8,465 nt of DNA from an uncultured Lysobacteraceae bacterium (GTDB taxonomy: Bacteria; Pseudomonadota; Gammaproteobacteria; Xanthomonadales; Xanthomonadaceae): positions 1 through 8,465 of the forward strand of contig CALCNV010000051.1 in NCBI GenBank assembly GCA_937897645.1. The letters run 5' to 3'. Positions within the stretch are counted from its first letter, which is position 1. Every line of letters starts with the position of its first letter. This document shows positions 1 through 6,463 of the stretch, piece after piece. The notes under the pieces are model-generated. The model worked only from the letters and a program-made list of their open reading frames with translations. It made no database searches and was not told the DNA's origin. A program made the translations under genes and the position numbers.

Positions 1-651
1 GGCGAACTCAACATCGCCGCCAACAGCTCCACCATCCTGTACCTGCTGCCGAAGATCGTGGAGCACTTCCGCAGCCAGCACCCGGACGTGCACCTGACCC
101 TGCACAACGCGGTCAGCGCCGACGGCACCGACCTGCTGCGCTCGGACGCGGTGGACCTGGCCGTGGGCTCGATGCTGGATGTGCCCGCCGACCTCAGCTA
201 TGCGCCGGTGTACCGCTTCGAGCCACTGCTGATCGCCCCGCCCGACCACCCGCTGATCACCCGGCGCACCCTGAAGCTGGAGGACCTGTCCCCCTACGGC
301 CTGATCCTGCCGCCGAAGCGGCTGGTGACGTACCGCTTGGTGGACCTGGTGTTCCAGCAGAACCGCGTGCCGTACACGGTCGCGCTGGAAGTGGGCGGCT
401 GGGAAGTGATCAAGCAATACGTGGCCATGGGCATGGGCATTTCCATCATCACTTCGGTGTGCATGACCGACGCCGACCATGACCGGCTGGGCTCGCGCTC
501 GCTGAGCGAGTGGTTCCCGTCGCGCAGCTATGGCGTGGTGGTGCGCAAGGGCAAGTACCTGTCACCGCAGGCACGCGCCTTCATCGAACTGATCCAGCCG
601 CACCTGTTCACGCCGCGCAGCCATGACGAAGGCGGGCCTTCGGAGCGTTGA
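1..651 (+). CDS. LysR-family transcriptional regulator, C-terminal part (5' end outside window)
   Basis: The reading frame is open from base 1 and ends at the TGA at 649-651, giving 216 visible residues. LysR regulators are usually near 300 residues, so about 90 residues with the N-terminal winged-helix DNA-binding domain lie upstream of the window. What is seen is the periplasmic-binding-protein-like effector domain: the opening GELNIAANSSTILYLLPKIV, followed by DLAVGSML and a late glycine-rich turn, KQYVAMGMGISIITS, from about visible residue 137. That arrangement resembles the CysB/Cbl-like branch, but the effector cannot be read from sequence. It is convergent with the - strand gene run, so it is not co-transcribed with it and probably marks the conserved chromosomal side of the variable region. 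The GTG at 58 is internal, not a start. Confidence 0.9.
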   Translation, partial: GELNIAANSSTILYLLPKIVEHFRSQHPDVHLTLHNAVSADGTDLLRSDAVDLAVGSMLDVPADLSYAPVYRFEPLLIAPPDHPLITRRTLKLEDLSPYGLILPPKRLVTYRLVDLVFQQNRVPYTVALEVGGWEVIKQYVAMGMGISIITSVCMTDADHDRLGSRSLSEWFPSRSYGVVVRKGKYLSPQARAFIELIQPHLFTPRSHDEGGPSER

Positions 652-744
652 GGGGATCGTCACCGCGCAGGGCAATCGCGGCTTCGTGAGCTGCAAAGAA
701 TTTCGTTAAAAAGAATCCTGTTCGTGGTGAGCTTTATAGAGTCC

Positions 745-851
745 CGTTCGTGGTGAGCCTGTCGAACCACGCTTCTCGCGTGCAACACACCGCGCCACCG
801 GAAATCCGGATATTGCGCCAAGAGCGTGGTTCGACAGGCTCACCACGAACG
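745..851. repeat. Perfect 27-bp inverted repeat (REP-like palindromic doublet)
   Basis: The arms at 745-771 and 825-851 are exact reverse complements separated by 53 bp. Each arm also contains a smaller hairpin (CGTGGT ... ACCACG), as in REP-type elements. The spacer holds another short palindrome at 798-809 (CCGGAAATCCGG). A 12-base partial copy of the arm (GTTCGTGGTGAG) sits just outside at 720-731, so the unit has been present more than once. I recognise similar GAGCCTGTCGAACCACG repeats as dispersed non-coding elements in Xanthomonadaceae and other proteobacteria. Lying between convergent genes, the folded RNA could help end transcription from both sides; there is no long T tract, so this is only a possibility. 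Nothing else is evident in the rest of 652-933. Confidence 0.85.
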
Positions 852-933
852 GAGTCCATTATTCAGACCTTAGCTTGAACAGGCTTGCCATCTACCTTTG
901 CAGAGAGATGCTGCGATGCAACCCTGGCAGCAC

Positions 934-1452
934 CTACTTCACGGCGCGGGTGAACGCATAGCGATTGCGAAACTGCGCCACGCCATCCGCGCCCACTTCT
1001 TCCTTCTGCAGAACCAGCACGCCCGGCCCACTTTCCAAGGCGTAGCGCAACGTGTCCCCACCGTCCTTGCGTTCGAATACCACGCGCCGCACGCCGCCGT
1101 CCTGCACGTTGGAGACGATGCGCGATCGGGTCTGCGTGGTTTCGCTGATGCCGGAACGCCACGTGACTTCATTGCCCGCCAGGTCGAAACGCATGTTCTC
1201 GTACGAGTACACGGTCTTGCCCGGGCCGTCGTCGAAGACGTAATGCAGGGTCAGGCTGTCGGGTGCCGCCGGCGCGATATACACGCGCGTCGGCAACGTC
1301 ACCCGCTTCCCTGCTTCGCTGTAATCACTGTAGGTCAGCGTGCCCTGCCATTCCCCTTGCATCTGCACGAGCAGGGTGTCGGGCGCGGGGTCGTACAGCG
1401 CATGCGCGGGTGTGGACAGCAGCAGGGCGCAGGCCAGCAGGAATGCACGCAT
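934..1452 (-). CDS. Putative secreted protein, lipocalin-like beta-rich, unknown function
   Basis: 172 residues from the ATG at 1452. That start puts a clean signal peptide at the N-terminus (MRAFLLACALLLSTPAHA, cleavage after AHA), so export to the periplasm is likely. The frame stays open upstream to 1503, and an ATG at 1464 is almost as good; no strong Shine-Dalgarno sequence separates them. The mature part alternates short hydrophobic and polar stretches, with a GEWQGTLTY motif near its N-terminus and a FRNRYAFTRAVK end. This suggests a small beta-barrel of the lipocalin type, though that is inference from pattern only. No cysteines remain in the mature chain. It is the last gene of the - strand run and faces the LysR gene across the inverted repeat. 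Family not recognised. Confidence 0.7.
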   Translation of the reverse strand: MRAFLLACALLLSTPAHALYDPAPDTLLVQMQGEWQGTLTYSDYSEAGKRVTLPTRVYIAPAAPDSLTLHYVFDDGPGKTVYSYENMRFDLAGNEVTWRSGISETTQTRSRIVSNVQDGGVRRVVFERKDGGDTLRYALESGPGVLVLQKEEVGADGVAQFRNRYAFTRAVK

Positions 1453-1542
1453 CGTGATGGTCATCCGGATGTCGGGAAGTGTGCGCAGCATAACCGTGCG
1501 CAATCCACGTCCTTCACGCCGGAGGGTCAGGGCCGTCGACGA

Positions 1543-1779
1543 TCAGGTTCCTCGGCGATCCCGCGCCTGCGACTTCGCATGCAGCAGCAGGCCAATGCCG
1601 AGCAGGACCTGTAGCAAGGTGCCGGCCAATGCCCATTGCGGGACCAGGTACGGAACCAGCAACGAAACCAGACACGCCATGCCAACCAATGCCTTGGTCC
1701 GCGGATAAGCGTCCGCGCGCAGCAGGAAATGCACGGAAAGGGCGGAGACCAGCAGCGTGGCGAACAGTGCGTACGGCAT
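1543..1779 (-). CDS. Small hypothetical membrane protein (78 aa)
   Basis: The start chosen is the ATG at 1779, because the protein becomes hydrophobic there (MPYALFATLLVSALSVHFLL). The open frame reaches back to 1917, but that extra part is proline- and arginine-rich and overlaps the neighbouring gene. From the chosen start, about three hydrophobic segments are visible, around residues 1-20, 31-48 and 50-68. A charged, arginine-rich tail follows. No Shine-Dalgarno sequence is obvious before the start, which lowers confidence. It begins 43 nt after the stop of the upstream 48-residue gene. Function unknown; it could be a cassette-type orphan membrane protein like others in this run. Confidence 0.5.
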   Translation of the reverse strand: MPYALFATLLVSALSVHFLLRADAYPRTKALVGMACLVSLLVPYLVPQWALAGTLLQVLLGIGLLLHAKSQARDRRGT

Positions 1780-1822
1780 GGCGACTAGGGGTGGCTGCGT
1801 CGGCCCTGCGGGCGCAAGCGCA

Positions 1823-1969
1823 TCAACCTGCGTTGGGCGCGCGCGTCGCCACGGACCCGCTGCGTGCATTGTCCTTTTGTGCCAGGTATTTGCCGAACGC
1901 ATAGCCGGAACGTGCAACGCCGCACACGATCACGACCGCGAGTATTCCGATGGCGATTTTCTTGAACAT
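1823..1969 (-). CDS. Small single-pass membrane or exported protein (48 aa)
   Basis: The ATG at 1969 is preceded by GGAG with a 9-nt spacing (GGAGCAAGCCGGC), the best ribosome binding site available in this frame. The open frame extends to 2095, but the extra 42 residues have no recognisable start signal. The product has a basic N-terminus (MFKKIA) and one hydrophobic stretch of about 17 residues (IAIGILAVVIVCGVARS). A short polar tail follows (KYLAQKDNARSG). It is either a bitopic membrane peptide or a protein with an uncleaved signal. Family not recognised. The gene follows the SseB-domain gene with about 140 nt between stop and start. Confidence 0.55.
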   Translation of the reverse strand: MFKKIAIGILAVVIVCGVARSGYAFGKYLAQKDNARSGSVATRAPNAG

Positions 1970-2110
1970 GCCGGCTTGCTCCGCAGGATGCACGGGGATG
2001 TGCATCGACACCATAGGGAAATCGCCGGACCCGCCCACGTGCCCAAAGTAACGGCCGCGCTGCGTCGCGACGTCGGCGCGCGCCGCGGCGGCCATGCTTC
2101 GATCAGGACC

Positions 2111-2527
2111 TCACTGTAGCACCGCGCCCATTGCCAGTGCCGACACGCGATCGGCCGAAAGTTCCAGTCCCGCGGCATGGCCCGGGTTGATCACGATGCC
2201 GACTTCCTTGGCAATGCCGCCCACCAAGGTGCGGAAGTCGGTGGACAAGCCGTGCGGGAACTGCGGAATCCTGGCCGGCCAGAGCTCCGAGCGTTCCGCG
2301 GCGGTGAATACGGCGACCACTGGCAATCCGTTGCCATTGGGAAGGACCAGTGGCGTGGCGGTGTTGTCCCAATCTTCCGCATTCGGATCCTTGTCGATCA
2401 GCACGAACACCTGCGCGCGCATCAAGGTGTCCAGGAATCCCTGCGCGTCCAGGCGGCCCGCCTGCGCTTCGACCAGGGCGTCTTCCAGGGCGTTGATCGG
2501 CTGGAAGGAAGCAGGGTTCTCGTTCAT
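2111..2527 (-). CDS. SseB-family protein
   Basis: 138 residues from the ATG at 2527. The pattern matches the SseB N-terminal domain: a hydrophobic VFVLID strand at residues 40-45, then PLVLPNGNGLPVVAVFT at 59-75, an AAERSELW helix start, and LVGGIAKEVGIVINPG at 101-116. SseB was named for enhanced serine sensitivity in E. coli, and the domain's biochemical role is unknown. The length fits a single domain, without the C-terminal SseB extension. No signal peptide or membrane segment is seen, so it is probably cytosolic. A terminator-like hairpin and then a weak promoter-like pair lie between it and the upstream DUF1801 gene, so it may have its own transcript. The start codon lacks a strong Shine-Dalgarno sequence. 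Confidence 0.85.
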   Translation of the reverse strand: MNENPASFQPINALEDALVEAQAGRLDAQGFLDTLMRAQVFVLIDKDPNAEDWDNTATPLVLPNGNGLPVVAVFTAAERSELWPARIPQFPHGLSTDFRTLVGGIAKEVGIVINPGHAAGLELSADRVSALAMGAVLQ

Positions 2528-2563
2528 GGGATTCGACGACCGGATGTTTGGGGAATGGGATGC

Positions 2564-2592
2564 GCGTTATTTTCCCAGCTTTCGCGGTGCAA
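2564..2592 (-). promoter_or_regulatory. Weak promoter-like pair upstream of the SseB-family gene
   Basis: On the - strand, TTGCAC (2592-2587) is followed after 17 nt by TAACGC (2569-2564), about 37 nt before the start codon at 2527. The -35-like box is fair and the -10-like box is poor. The surrounding stretch (GGGAAAATAACG) is more AT-rich than its neighbourhood, and the position just past a possible terminator makes sense. Seen by eye only. Confidence 0.3.
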
Positions 2593-2616
2593 ATGAATGT
2601 TTGCGGCGTGGCGGAT

Positions 2617-2643
2617 CAAAAGCGGGGCAGGTGTACCCTGCCG
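2617..2643 (-). terminator. Possible Rho-independent terminator after the DUF1801 gene
   Basis: Read on the - strand, a 6-bp perfect stem (GGCAGG ... CCTGCC, 2642-2637 and 2631-2626) with a 5-nt loop is followed by CCGC and then TTTT (2621-2618). It lies about 26-50 nt beyond the stop codon of the gene at 2669-3094. The T run is short and four bases separate it from the stem, so termination may be weak. Confidence 0.4.
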
Positions 2644-2668
2644 CCCAATGGACGCACGAATGTCCGGA

Positions 2669-3094
2669 TCAGGACCGGGCGCGACCTGGCTTCGGTTTGG
2701 CGCGCACCGGCATCGCATCCCGGGTCGGATCACCGCAGGTTTCGTTGAGCGACACCGCTTCCCGCACCAGCCGACGCACGCGCGCAGCGGTGATCGCCAT
2801 GCCTTCCCGCAATTCCAGCGTGGCCATTTCATATTTGCCCCCGGCTTTCAGTCGCGGCTCGATGGCCTGCAGGCGCTGGCCCCGCCAGAAGCCGAAGAGG
2901 ACGCGGGTTTCTTCGGCACGAATCAACAGCACGGGGCCGTTCGACAGGTAGACCAGATGCCGCCACTTCACTACTTCCTCCAGCGCTGCGGCCGCACGCA
3001 CCGTGGCGCGCAGGTTTTCCACGCATTCGCGTTGCCAGCCGTTGAGGCTGGCGACATAAGCATCTGGATTCCCAGAGGGCTTGGACGCTTGCAT
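2669..3094 (-). CDS. DUF1801 (YdhG/CyaY-like) domain protein
   Basis: 141 residues from the ATG at 3094. The layout is that of the DUF1801 domain: an N-terminal helix with YVASLNGWQRECVENLR, then a strand pair with VVKWRHLVYL (about 41-50) and VLLIRAEETRVLFGFWRG (about 55-72). A KAGGKYEMATLELREG segment and a helix with REAVSLN follow. Members of this fold (YdhG/YjbR/frataxin-like) have been suggested to handle iron, but that is not established and no ligand set is obvious here. The C-terminal 25 residues are basic and low in complexity. No signal peptide is seen, so it is probably cytosolic. It begins 39 nt after the LprI-domain gene and may be co-transcribed with it. Such small stand-alone domains are also common as integron cassette cargo. 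Confidence 0.8.
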   Translation of the reverse strand: MQASKPSGNPDAYVASLNGWQRECVENLRATVRAAAALEEVVKWRHLVYLSNGPVLLIRAEETRVLFGFWRGQRLQAIEPRLKAGGKYEMATLELREGMAITAARVRRLVREAVSLNETCGDPTRDAMPVRAKPKPGRARS

Positions 3095-3133
3095 GTCCAG
3101 TGCTGCGTCGCGTCGCTTACAGAAGACCCGCCA

Positions 3134-3838
3134 TCATGGCGATACGCGATAAACGAACGCGCAGTTGCTAGGCGAGAAGTCTCTTACGTCGCCCGCCATG
3201 GTTTCCCGCCTGCCGCGCGCTTCGTACAGCGTCTTGGGGATGCGGGCAAGGCTGGCCAAGTGCTCGGCCGTCGGCGACTCCAGGAACATCAATCCATGCA
3301 GCAGGTGGCGCGTACCGTCGGTCGACTCGATGACGAAACCGTCGCCGTCGGCGACTTCATCCCGCAGTTTTCCACGCACGACCAGCGCAGTCGTGCGGCT
3401 GTCGCGCGGCGCGGCCACTTCGTCCAGCGCGGGCGGGATGATCCAGACCAGCGGGTTGTCGTTGGGCAGCGCGATGTCGCGCAGGCTGCTGGCGCCGGGC
3501 TGCAGGGCATCGAGCACGGCGAGTCGCTGCAAATACCTGCGCTTGAGGCAGGCCGGATCGGTGCAGGTGTCGCGCACGGTGCGCAGCCAGTTGCGCTGGT
3601 CGCCGGCCAGGCAGGTCGCGTCATGCGCGAGTGCGGTGCGCGCCGCCGAATAGTAGCGGCCCAGGTACTCGTCCAGCGCGGACAACTCCGGATCCGCGCA
3701 AATCTGTTTCTCGACGGCGGTCTTTGCTTTTCCGCAGTCAAACGAAGCGGCCATCGCTGCCGATGCGCCAGCAAGGCCAGCGACTGCCAGCAGCAGCGTG
3801 CCCAGGCAGGAGATCGTCTTGCGGGTGCGGTCTTGCAT
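3134..3838 (-). CDS. Secreted protein with LprI/DUF1311 N-terminal domain
   Basis: 234 residues from the ATG at 3838, chosen because GAGG lies 9 nt upstream and a signal peptide follows (MQDRTRKTISCLGTLLLAVA ..., probable cleavage after AMA at residue 30). The frame is open to 4006, but that extension reads into the upstream gene. The mature N-terminus has the LprI/DUF1311 pattern: SFDCGKAKTAVEKQICADPE, then LDEYLGRYY, CLAGDQRNWLRTVRDTC and CLKRRYLQRL, with paired cysteines. LprI-type proteins are periplasmic; some inhibit lysozyme, but many have no known role. The second half (about residues 120-234) is different, with LVVRGKLRDEVADGDGFVIE and HLLHGLMFLESP, and looks like a separate beta-rich domain I do not recognise. 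Lysozyme inhibition is therefore only a possibility. Confidence 0.8.
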   Translation of the reverse strand: MQDRTRKTISCLGTLLLAVAGLAGASAAMAASFDCGKAKTAVEKQICADPELSALDEYLGRYYSAARTALAHDATCLAGDQRNWLRTVRDTCTDPACLKRRYLQRLAVLDALQPGASSLRDIALPNDNPLVWIIPPALDEVAAPRDSRTTALVVRGKLRDEVADGDGFVIESTDGTRHLLHGLMFLESPTAEHLASLARIPKTLYEARGRRETMAGDVRDFSPSNCAFVYRVSP

Positions 3839-3939
3839 GGGCAGTGGCCTCGCGTGGTTGGGCGGCGGCTGTGGTTCGGACTGCCAGGCGCGGAGGCTGG
3901 CATGCGATCCGTGCCGCGGGAATTTGAGCAGGGACCGCA

Positions 3940-4347
3940 CTAGCATTCCCACGGACTCACCTTGAACATTTTCGGCACGCGCGGGTTCTTGCAGCCCGCG
4001 ATGCACACGTACACCTCGCCAGCGGACTTGTCATGGAAGGGCTCGACATTGCACGGCTTCCAGCGCTTCGACGTGGTGATCGTGTAGGTGGCACCGGACA
4101 ACGGCGATGCACGCCCCGGCAGGCAGGCCAGCGTGGTGTCCGTGAACGTGGGGCATTCCTGCCGCATGTCATAGCTTTCGACCCAGTCGCCGTCCTGCGC
4201 ATTTATCTGCACGGCCAGGGTCTCGGCATTGTCGCCGCCGATGTGGATGGTTTCGCCGCGCGCATTCTTTCCGCTCGCACCGCCGTACCCGGCGGCATGC
4301 ACCTGCGGGGTGATCAACAACATGCAGAACAGGGCCAGCTTGTGCAT
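3940..4347 (-). CDS. Small cysteine-rich secreted protein, unknown function
   Basis: 135 residues from the ATG at 4347. The frame is open to 4710, but that extension covers the neighbouring membrane-protein gene. The start at 4347 gives a textbook signal peptide (MHKLALFCMLLITPQVHA, cleavage after VHA); the site GTGAGACC before it is only a fair Shine-Dalgarno sequence. The mature chain carries six cysteines (QEC, LAC, KPC, YVC, AGC and the final WEC), an even number that fits three disulfide bonds in the periplasm or outside the cell. It starts glycine-rich (AGYGGASGKNARG) and has a central TYTITTSKRWKPCNV segment. No family recognised. The product ends in cysteine as its last residue, which is uncommon. 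Confidence 0.7.
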   Translation of the reverse strand: MHKLALFCMLLITPQVHAAGYGGASGKNARGETIHIGGDNAETLAVQINAQDGDWVESYDMRQECPTFTDTTLACLPGRASPLSGATYTITTSKRWKPCNVEPFHDKSAGEVYVCIAGCKNPRVPKMFKVSPWEC

Positions 4348-4445
4348 TTGCAAGGTCTCACTGCCAGTGGCCGTGCGCCGCACGGTCCGGGAAAGCGGCA
4401 TGCCATGGTGGGCGGAAGGCCTGGGAAATCCGCATCCGGAAACGC

Positions 4446-4703
4446 TCAGTCGGACGCCTTGACGGCATTGCGGAACAAGCGCTCCTGCACCACCCACATC
4501 GCACTGCCCACCACCGCGCCGCCGACGATGAAAAGAAGCAGGGACAGGCCTGCGAATTCCAGTTCGATGCCATTGCGACGCATGAACAAGGTCATCACCA
4601 GGAACAAGGGCAGCCCGCACATCAGCACGCCCTTGACCAGCACATAGCGCGCGAATCCCTTGCTGCGCACCTGCTTCCACTTTTCCAGTCGCCCTGCTTC
4701 CAC
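4446..4703 (-). CDS. Small hypothetical inner-membrane protein (85 aa, GTG start)
   Basis: The start is the GTG at 4703, supported by GAGG 9 nt upstream (GAGGTGTTGC). The product has a basic N-terminal segment (MEAGRLEKWKQVRSKGFAR) and then two hydrophobic segments, about residues 19-41 (RYVLVKGVLMCGLPLFLVMT) and 50-71 (FAGLSLLLFIVGGAVVGSAM). A short loop (RRNGIELE) joins them and the tail is charged. This is a two-pass membrane protein, probably with both ends in the cytoplasm by the positive-inside rule. No family recognised. It begins 40 nt after the upstream secreted-protein gene, so the two may share a transcript. Confidence 0.7.
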   Translation of the reverse strand: MEAGRLEKWKQVRSKGFARYVLVKGVLMCGLPLFLVMTLFMRRNGIELEFAGLSLLLFIVGGAVVGSAMWVVQERLFRNAVKASD

Positions 4704-4743
4704 GCAACACCTCGTTCGCTGCTTGCGGCCTGGACCCGGCCCG

Positions 4744-5190
4744 TCAGTTGCCCGTGCCGCCCACGTCCCATTCCTGTACGGGGATATCGCTGCGATCCAC
4801 GATCAATTCCTCCATGATCTGTTCTTCCAGTGCCAGCCGCTGCGTATCGCGCGCCTGCTGTGCATTGGCCAGGTTGATGCGTTCGATGGCGCTGTCCGCG
4901 TCGCGCCAGGCGACGGTCAGCCGCAGGTCCCACTGGTCGTTGGATGCGTTGAACTGCGGCCTGGCCAGGCGCATCCACAGCACGTCGCCTTCCTTCATCT
5001 TGGCGCGCAACTGCGGGACGCGGTTCTTTTCGAACATGGCGATGAACTGCAGTTCCTTGCCCGGCCTGATCCAGTAGGTACGCTCGACGACGAACGGCGC
5101 GCGTGACGACGGCGCCTGCTGCGCGGTTTGTGCGGTCGCGTGCAAGGGTGCCAATACGCAGGCAAGCACGAGGGCGGCAATGAATCGCAT
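4744..5190 (-). CDS. Secreted protein, NIPSNAP/dimeric alpha-beta-barrel-like, unknown function
   Basis: 148 residues from the ATG at 5190, which has the best ribosome binding site in the window (AAGGAG, 10 nt spacing). The frame is open upstream to 5406, but that part overlaps the DUF1398 gene. The signal peptide is clear (MRFIAALVLACVLAPLHATA, cleavage after ATA at residue 20). The mature part has FVVERTYWIRPGKELQFIAM, then an amphipathic helix (FEKNRVPQLRAKM), WMRLARPQF, and a WDLRLTVAWRDADSAIERI strand-helix pair. This order resembles NIPSNAP or other dimeric alpha-beta-barrel proteins, although most of those are cytosolic. The C-terminus is acidic. The fold assignment is inference; function unknown. 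It follows the DUF1398 gene by 61 nt. Confidence 0.75.
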   Translation of the reverse strand: MRFIAALVLACVLAPLHATAQTAQQAPSSRAPFVVERTYWIRPGKELQFIAMFEKNRVPQLRAKMKEGDVLWMRLARPQFNASNDQWDLRLTVAWRDADSAIERINLANAQQARDTQRLALEEQIMEELIVDRSDIPVQEWDVGGTGN

Positions 5191-5251
5191 GGGGCGGTGT
5201 CTCCTTGGCTTCGTATGCCAGCGCGGATGACGCGCCGGTTGCCGTGGATTA

Positions 5252-5659
5252 TCAGGCATCCGTGGGCTGCGTGCCCGGGAACCACTCCACGTGCTGGTCG
5301 CCCTGCCGCCCCAGGTAGGTGACCCGCTGGCCGCGCAGGAATGCGAAATAGCCCTGCACGCCGGCCTGCTTCGCACGCTGGCAGAAGACCGTGAATCGCT
5401 GTCCATGCTGCTGGCTGTCCAGGATGGCCGCCTTGAGTGCGGCCACGTCGAAGTCTTCCGCTACCGGCGGCAGGCCATCGACCTGCAAGGGGGCGCTGAT
5501 GGCCGCACCTGCCGCACTGTAGAAAGTGAAGCGGCCGTCCGCGAAATCGACGTGGTAATACTCCACGCCGCAGGCGATGAGGTTGCCTACGATCGCCGGG
5601 AACGGCATCGAACCGTCCAGCGTGGCCCTCGCCAGCGCGCGCACTTCCTCCGCGTTCAT
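5252..5659 (-). CDS. DUF1398-family protein
   Basis: 135 residues from the ATG at 5659, with AGG about 8-10 nt upstream. I recognise the DUF1398 layout (E. coli YbcV-like, sometimes labelled phage envelope protein, a name without functional support). It has an N-terminal helix followed by LIACGVEYYHVDFADGRFTF (about 27-46), then VAEDFDVAALKAAILDSQQ, a QRFTVFCQRAKQAGVQGYFA segment, and a closing RVTYLGRQGDQHVEWFPG. The length is usual for the family. No signal peptide or membrane segment is present, so it is probably cytosolic. The role is unknown. It lies between a VOC gene (67 nt upstream) and a secreted-protein gene; the neighbours suggest no common pathway. Confidence 0.8.
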   Translation of the reverse strand: MNAEEVRALARATLDGSMPFPAIVGNLIACGVEYYHVDFADGRFTFYSAAGAAISAPLQVDGLPPVAEDFDVAALKAAILDSQQHGQRFTVFCQRAKQAGVQGYFAFLRGQRVTYLGRQGDQHVEWFPGTQPTDA

Positions 5660-5726
5660 TGGATGCGCCTGCGACCGCGCGTGGATTCGGAGGCTTTTCA
5701 GCCCTGCATGCTTGCCGGATTACCTG

Positions 5727-6107
5727 TCACTGCCCGGCCGGCGGTTCCCAGAGTTCGACCTTGTTGCCTTCCGGATCGATGACCCAACCGAATTTTCCCT
5801 GTTCCGATGCTTCGGTGCGGTCTTCCACGTTGCAGCCCTCGGCCTTGAGTGCGGCGAGCAGCGCATGCAAGTCATCCACGCGGAAGTTCACCATAAAGCT
5901 GGCGGTGCCCGGTTCCATGTAGGTCGTGTCACTCTTGAAGGCGCTCCAGAGTGTCATGCCGGGTTCGCTGCCGGGGCCGCCCCAGTTGAAGATGGCGCCG
6001 CCCCAGTCGCCCACGTCCACGCCAAGGTGGTCGCGGTACCAGGCGCCCAGCGCGACGGGATCATTCGACTTGAAGAATATTCCACCGATGCCGGTTACGC
6101 GTTTCAT
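5727..6107 (-). CDS. VOC-family (glyoxalase/bleomycin-resistance fold) protein
   Basis: 126 residues from the ATG at 6107, chosen over the ATG at 6128 because GGAG lies 8 nt before it (CGGAGAAACCCC). One full VOC module pair is seen: ITGIGG-type first strand (VTGIGGIFFKSNDPVALGAW), YRDHLGVDVGDWGG, ASFMVNFRVDDLHALLAAL, and the closing WVIDPEGNKVELWEPPAG. The Glu of KVELWEP is at the usual C-terminal metal-ligand position. The first-strand position that is often His is Gly here, so metal binding and glyoxalase activity are uncertain. VOC proteins act in detoxification, dioxygenation or drug binding; the substrate cannot be read here. A promoter-like element that recurs inside an attC lies at 6145-6164, just upstream. 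Confidence 0.85.
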   Translation of the reverse strand: MKRVTGIGGIFFKSNDPVALGAWYRDHLGVDVGDWGGAIFNWGGPGSEPGMTLWSAFKSDTTYMEPGTASFMVNFRVDDLHALLAALKAEGCNVEDRTEASEQGKFGWVIDPEGNKVELWEPPAGQ

Positions 6108-6144
6108 GGGGTTTCTCCGAGGGGACATGGCGTCTTCGTTGCAG

Positions 6145-6164
6145 GCGAATATAGCCGAAGGCGC
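6145..6164 (-). promoter_or_regulatory. Promoter-like 20-bp repeat upstream of the VOC gene
   Basis: On the - strand this reads GCGCCTTCGGCTATATTCGC, with TATATT (6153-6148) as a -10-like box 40 nt before the VOC start codon. The same 20 bases occur at 8007-8026 inside an attC site, in the same orientation. Similarity continues for about 17 more bases on the upstream side with roughly seven mismatches. No good -35 box is visible. It may be a promoter or a short mobile repeat. Confidence 0.45.
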
Positions 6165-6197
6165 ACGCGCGGGCGCTGCGCTGGCCAGCGTGGAGCG

Positions 6198-6413
6198 TCA
6201 GGTGCTTTGCCGCGCACGGTGGTAGGCGACCAGCGCGTTCGCGTGGCCATGTCCCATTGCATGTTCGGACTTGAGCAGGGACACCTGTTCCCCGTGCTTC
6301 ATGCCAGGCACTGCGTCCAGGATCTTGAACCAGTGCTCCACGGGTTTTCCGTAGGTCTTTTCGATGGAGGGAAAGTAGGAGGCGGGTCCCTTGATCCTGG
6401 TGTCTGCTGCCAT
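6198..6413 (-). CDS. DUF4287-family protein
   Basis: 71 residues from the ATG at 6413, preceded by GGAG with 10 nt spacing. The sequence is a close match by eye to DUF4287: GPASYFPSIEKTYGKPVEHW, then FKILDAVPGMKHGEQVSLLK and the signature SEHAMGHGHANALVAYHRAR. The domain occupies the whole protein, which is normal for the stand-alone form. The clustered histidines (EHAMGHGHAN) could bind a ligand or metal, but no activity is known. It is cytosolic by composition. The stop codon lies in ACCTGACG, similar to the R''-type heptamer seen at the ends of the cassettes to the right, though this match is weak. DUF4287 genes are the sort of small single-domain cargo found in integron cassettes. Confidence 0.85.
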   Translation of the reverse strand: MAADTRIKGPASYFPSIEKTYGKPVEHWFKILDAVPGMKHGEQVSLLKSEHAMGHGHANALVAYHRARQST

Positions 6414-6463
6414 GTACGTACTGCTCCGATAGGGGTTGGTACGACGACGGTGCGTGCAGCAAG

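Noticed and set aside
745..851. Inverted repeat as the ends of an insertion sequence
   Set aside because: Only 53 bp lie between the arms, with no transposase and no target-site duplication seen. The arms carry internal hairpins, so a REP-like element fits better.
862..900. Possible attC trace (GCTTGAACAGGCTTGCC) left of the last gene
   Set aside because: Only GCTTGAA is shared with the real L'' arm. There is no matching second arm and no R' core.
898..1614. 238-codon open frame on the + strand
   Set aside because: It is antisense to the secreted lipocalin-like gene, has a His/Arg/Gln-rich composition and no recognisable domain.
2597..3943. Long open frame on the + strand (448 codons)
   Set aside because: It lies opposite the DUF1801 and LprI-domain genes, which have recognisable domains, signal peptide and ribosome binding site. 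Its product is low-complexity and rich in Arg, Gln, Gly and His, as expected for an antisense shadow in GC-rich DNA.
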